Shown piece after piece: positions 62,507-64,000 of a stretch of DNA of 64,000 bases. How positions within the stretch are numbered: the stretch's first letter is position 1; every line of letters starts with the position of its first letter. A program made the translations under genes and the position numbers. Origin of the DNA: Labilithrix sp. (GTDB lineage Bacteria; Myxococcota_A; Polyangia; Polyangiales; Polyangiaceae); contig JAHBWE010000024.1 of the NCBI GenBank assembly GCA_019637155.1, forward strand, positions 1 to 64,000, given 5' to 3'. The notes beneath the pieces are model-generated. The model ran no database searches. It was given only the letters and a program-made list of their open reading frames with translations, and was not told the origin of the DNA.

Positions 62507-63136
62507 GTGCAGGTCGATCGTGGCGGCTACCTCGTGTTCGTTTCCTCCATCGCGCTTGGCGGGGCCCTTGGCTACATCGCGTCGGAGAAGGACCTCGTCC
62601 CGCACCTCAAGAAACCGGAGGCGCCGCCGCCGCCACCACCGCCGCCGCCCGCCGTGAGCGTCAGCGCGCCGCCGCCGCCTCCTCCCGTCGTCGACGCCGG
62701 TCCCAGCTGCGACGACTCGATCGGCGAGCCCGACTCCTGCCCGCCGATCGGTCTGCCCACGGTCGAGGGCGGCTGCGGTCCCCTCGCCTTCAATCGCTGC
62801 AACGACTTCAAGAAGCTCATGAAGCCGAAGGTCGCGCAGGCGGCCGTCGCGTGCTTGAAGAAGCTCAATTACGCGGAGCAGTGCGACCCGAAGCGCATCG
62901 ATCTCTGCGCGCACCAGGCGCTCATGAACGCGTGCGACGATCCCGCGGGCACGGCGGTGACGACGTGCGACGCGATCGCGAAGAGCTGCCCGAGCTCGTC
63001 GGCGAGCGAGTGCCGCCTCGCGGTGTCGGGGCTCCGCGAGGTGGGCCGCGAGGCCCTCGCCGACTGCACGAAGAAGCGGTGCGCCGACAAGGGCATCGTC
63101 GGCTGCGCCGCCGCTCCGGCCGACCTGCTGCGCTGA
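62507..63136 (+). CDS. Exported or membrane-tethered Cys-rich protein
   Basis: This is a 209-residue protein from GTG at 62507. The N-terminus has one hydrophobic helix (YLVFVSSIALGGALGYIA, about 8-25), which may be a signal anchor. A Pro-run linker of about 35 residues separates it from a helical domain with ten cysteines (CDDS, SCPP, GCGP, RCND, ACLK, QCDP, LCAH, ACDD, TCDA, SCPS, ECRL). These pair locally as in small disulphide-bonded helical proteins. Function unknown. Confidence 0.8.
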   Translation: MQVDRGGYLVFVSSIALGGALGYIASEKDLVPHLKKPEAPPPPPPPPPAVSVSAPPPPPPVVDAGPSCDDSIGEPDSCPPIGLPTVEGGCGPLAFNRCNDFKKLMKPKVAQAAVACLKKLNYAEQCDPKRIDLCAHQALMNACDDPAGTAVTTCDAIAKSCPSSSASECRLAVSGLREVGREALADCTKKRCADKGIVGCAAAPADLLR

Positions 63137-63139
63137 CGA

Positions 63140-63622
63140 TCACTCGGCCGACGCGGCGACCGCCTGCGGCCCGCGCTGCCGGCAGACCGCGCTCAGCGTC
63201 AGCGCCACGTCGTCGAGCGGGACCGCGGGGGCGCGCGCCGCCTTCTCGCGCTCCGCCTCACGCGCGACGTCGTTCAGCGAGAGGATGCCGGCGATGCGGC
63301 CCTCGGCGTCGACGACGGGGATGCGACGCACCTGCGCTCGCCGCATGATGCTCTCCGCGTGCTGGATCGTGTCTTCGGGGTGGCAGGAGAGGAGCTGCTT
63401 CGCCATCGCCTCGCCGATCGAGAGCTCGCGGAGCGTCTTTCCCTCGAAGCAGGCGGCCATGCAGATGTCGCGATCGGTGATGATCCCGATCGCGCGGCCC
63501 TCGGCGTCGACGACGGGGATGCAGCCGCAGTCTCCTTCCCACATGAGGCTCGCGGCCTCGGCGAGCGATTGCTCGAGTCCGCACGTCTTCACGTCTTTGG
63601 TCATCAAACGTTCGACTTTCAT
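63140..63622 (-). CDS. Tandem CBS-domain protein
   Basis: This is a 160-residue protein with AAGGAG seven bases before the ATG at 63622. Two CBS motifs are clear: MTKDVKTCGLEQSLAEAASLM...CGCIPVVDAEGRAIGIITDRD and SCHPEDTIQHAESIMRRAQVRRIPVVDAEGRIAGILSLND. The pair forms a Bateman module that binds adenine nucleotides or NAD and regulates enzymes or channels. The tail is Ala-rich with no catalytic domain. It is divergent from a transketolase gene, so it might couple to central metabolism, but this is only context. Confidence 0.94.
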   Translation of the reverse strand: MKVERLMTKDVKTCGLEQSLAEAASLMWEGDCGCIPVVDAEGRAIGIITDRDICMAACFEGKTLRELSIGEAMAKQLLSCHPEDTIQHAESIMRRAQVRRIPVVDAEGRIAGILSLNDVAREAEREKAARAPAVPLDDVALTLSAVCRQRGPQAVAASAE

Positions 63623-63749
63623 CTCTTCTCTCCTTTTCGATGGACTGTGAACGGGGCAAGCACACGAGCTCTCGTGCGCCGGCGTCACAGCGAGGCGATC
63701 GAAGACCTTCGCTGCACGATCGCGGGGACGGGTTCGAATCGCATGCGCG

Positions 63750-63765
63750 GCCGAATGCATTCGGC
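63750..63765. promoter_or_regulatory. 16-bp perfect palindrome between CBS and transketolase genes
   Basis: GCCGAATGCATTCGGC is a perfect dyad 35 bases before the transketolase ATG and 128 bases before the CBS gene start. It is a good operator candidate for one or both divergent genes. Confidence 0.4.
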
Positions 63766-63770
63766 GTGCG

Positions 63771-63786
63771 CGGCACCTGCCTTGCT
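63771..63786 (+). promoter_or_regulatory. Possible sigma-54 (-24/-12) promoter for transketolase
   Basis: CGGCACCTGCCTTGCT matches the -24/-12 consensus with GG and GC ten bases apart and only the first T missing. The implied start point is near 63797, only three bases from the ATG at 63800. It would give a leaderless message, which weakens the call unless the true start codon is further in. Confidence 0.33.
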
Positions 63787-63799
63787 GTCACGCGCCGGC

Positions 63800-64000
63800 A
63801 TGAGCGATCACGAACACCTCGAGCACGCGCGAGAGCTCGCGGCGCAGCTCCGCGTCGACAGCCTTCGCTGCTCGACGGAGGCAGGCTCCGGCCACCCGAC
63901 GTCGAGCTTGTCGGCCGCCGACTTGATGGCGGTCCTGCTCTCGTCGCATCTCCGCGCGGACCTCCGGCGCACGCCGCCGCGCGCGAGCGACGATCAGCTG
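63800..64000 (+). CDS. N-terminus of transketolase
   Basis: The last 67 codons of the window encode the start of transketolase: ELAAQLRVDSLRCSTEAGSGHPTSSLSAADLMAVLL. The SGHPTSSLSAAD segment is the thiamine diphosphate-side helix that opens this family. The enzyme moves two-carbon units between sugar phosphates in the pentose phosphate pathway. The rest lies outside the window, so intactness and neighbours cannot be judged. Confidence 0.9.
   Translation, partial: MSDHEHLEHARELAAQLRVDSLRCSTEAGSGHPTSSLSAADLMAVLLSSHLRADLRRTPPRASDDQL

Overview
The window is very GC-rich chromosomal DNA (about 70% by eye) and almost fully coding. It reads as a myxobacterium-type genome (Myxococcota, most likely Polyangiales-like). 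Three Hanks-type Ser/Thr kinases, two FHA proteins (one a sigma-54 activator), several large TPR proteins, type IV pilus motors, a DUF4215/fibro-slime surface protein and more than ten lipoproteins with Ser/Gly/Asp-rich linkers all support this. Genus cannot be fixed from the sequence alone. No rRNA, tRNA, prophage, CRISPR array or biosynthetic cluster was seen.

Layout. 1-11270: secreted and lipoproteins; an ATPase/nuclease-fold protein behind a tandem operator-like array; VanW protein; kinase; orphan DNA methyltransferase; CitE-like aldolase; CAP, zinc-ribbon and PEBP proteins. 11271-13344: repeat-rich island around a RAYT-like HUH transposase. 13345-22801: two hypothetical proteins and a divergent TPR membrane protein, then an ABC ATPase with an ABC-2 permease/M1 aminopeptidase fusion. 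22919-24514: decayed accessory patch with an addiction-module antitoxin, its frameshifted ParE/RelE toxin, a broken four-helix-bundle gene and simple-sequence DNA. 24515-34090: pilT and pilB bracketing two surface lipoproteins on one strand, a divergent FHA plus kinase pair, and a subtilase. 34091-40345: a lipoprotein behind a sigma-54-like promoter and upstream dyad, a second Cys-rich lipoprotein, an FHA-type sigma-54 activator, a TPR protein, a kinase and a VWA protein. 40401-51909: rhodanese-ThiF, VWA lipoprotein, M15-like peptidase, Cys-rich protein, dtd, a duplicated membrane-protein locus, pdxA, an OmpR-type regulator with a degenerate receiver, tldD and a lipoprotein. 52277-64000: a giant TPR protein with prion-like segments, a DUF924 protein, ssb, an ABC exporter, a cysteine-less Lpd/Sth-like flavoprotein, a Vps62-like lipoprotein, a CBS protein and the start of a transketolase.

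The most unusual signal is a dispersed hairpin element of about 55-95 bases in five copies (41626, 52081, 56407, 58369, 62400). Three copies start within 2-11 bases after a stop codon. One lies in frame inside the ABC exporter gene and adds 18 codons to its linker. Copy 52081 keeps the stem while its sequence changes (GGGGC pairing GCCCC in place of GGGC pairing GCCC). Other notable points are the RAYT gene whose 3' end is one unit of a six-copy array, the operator-like array at 953-1005, the sigma-54 promoter plus dyad at 34162-34254, and a pilB-to-pilT stretch carrying a fibro-slime candidate adhesin.
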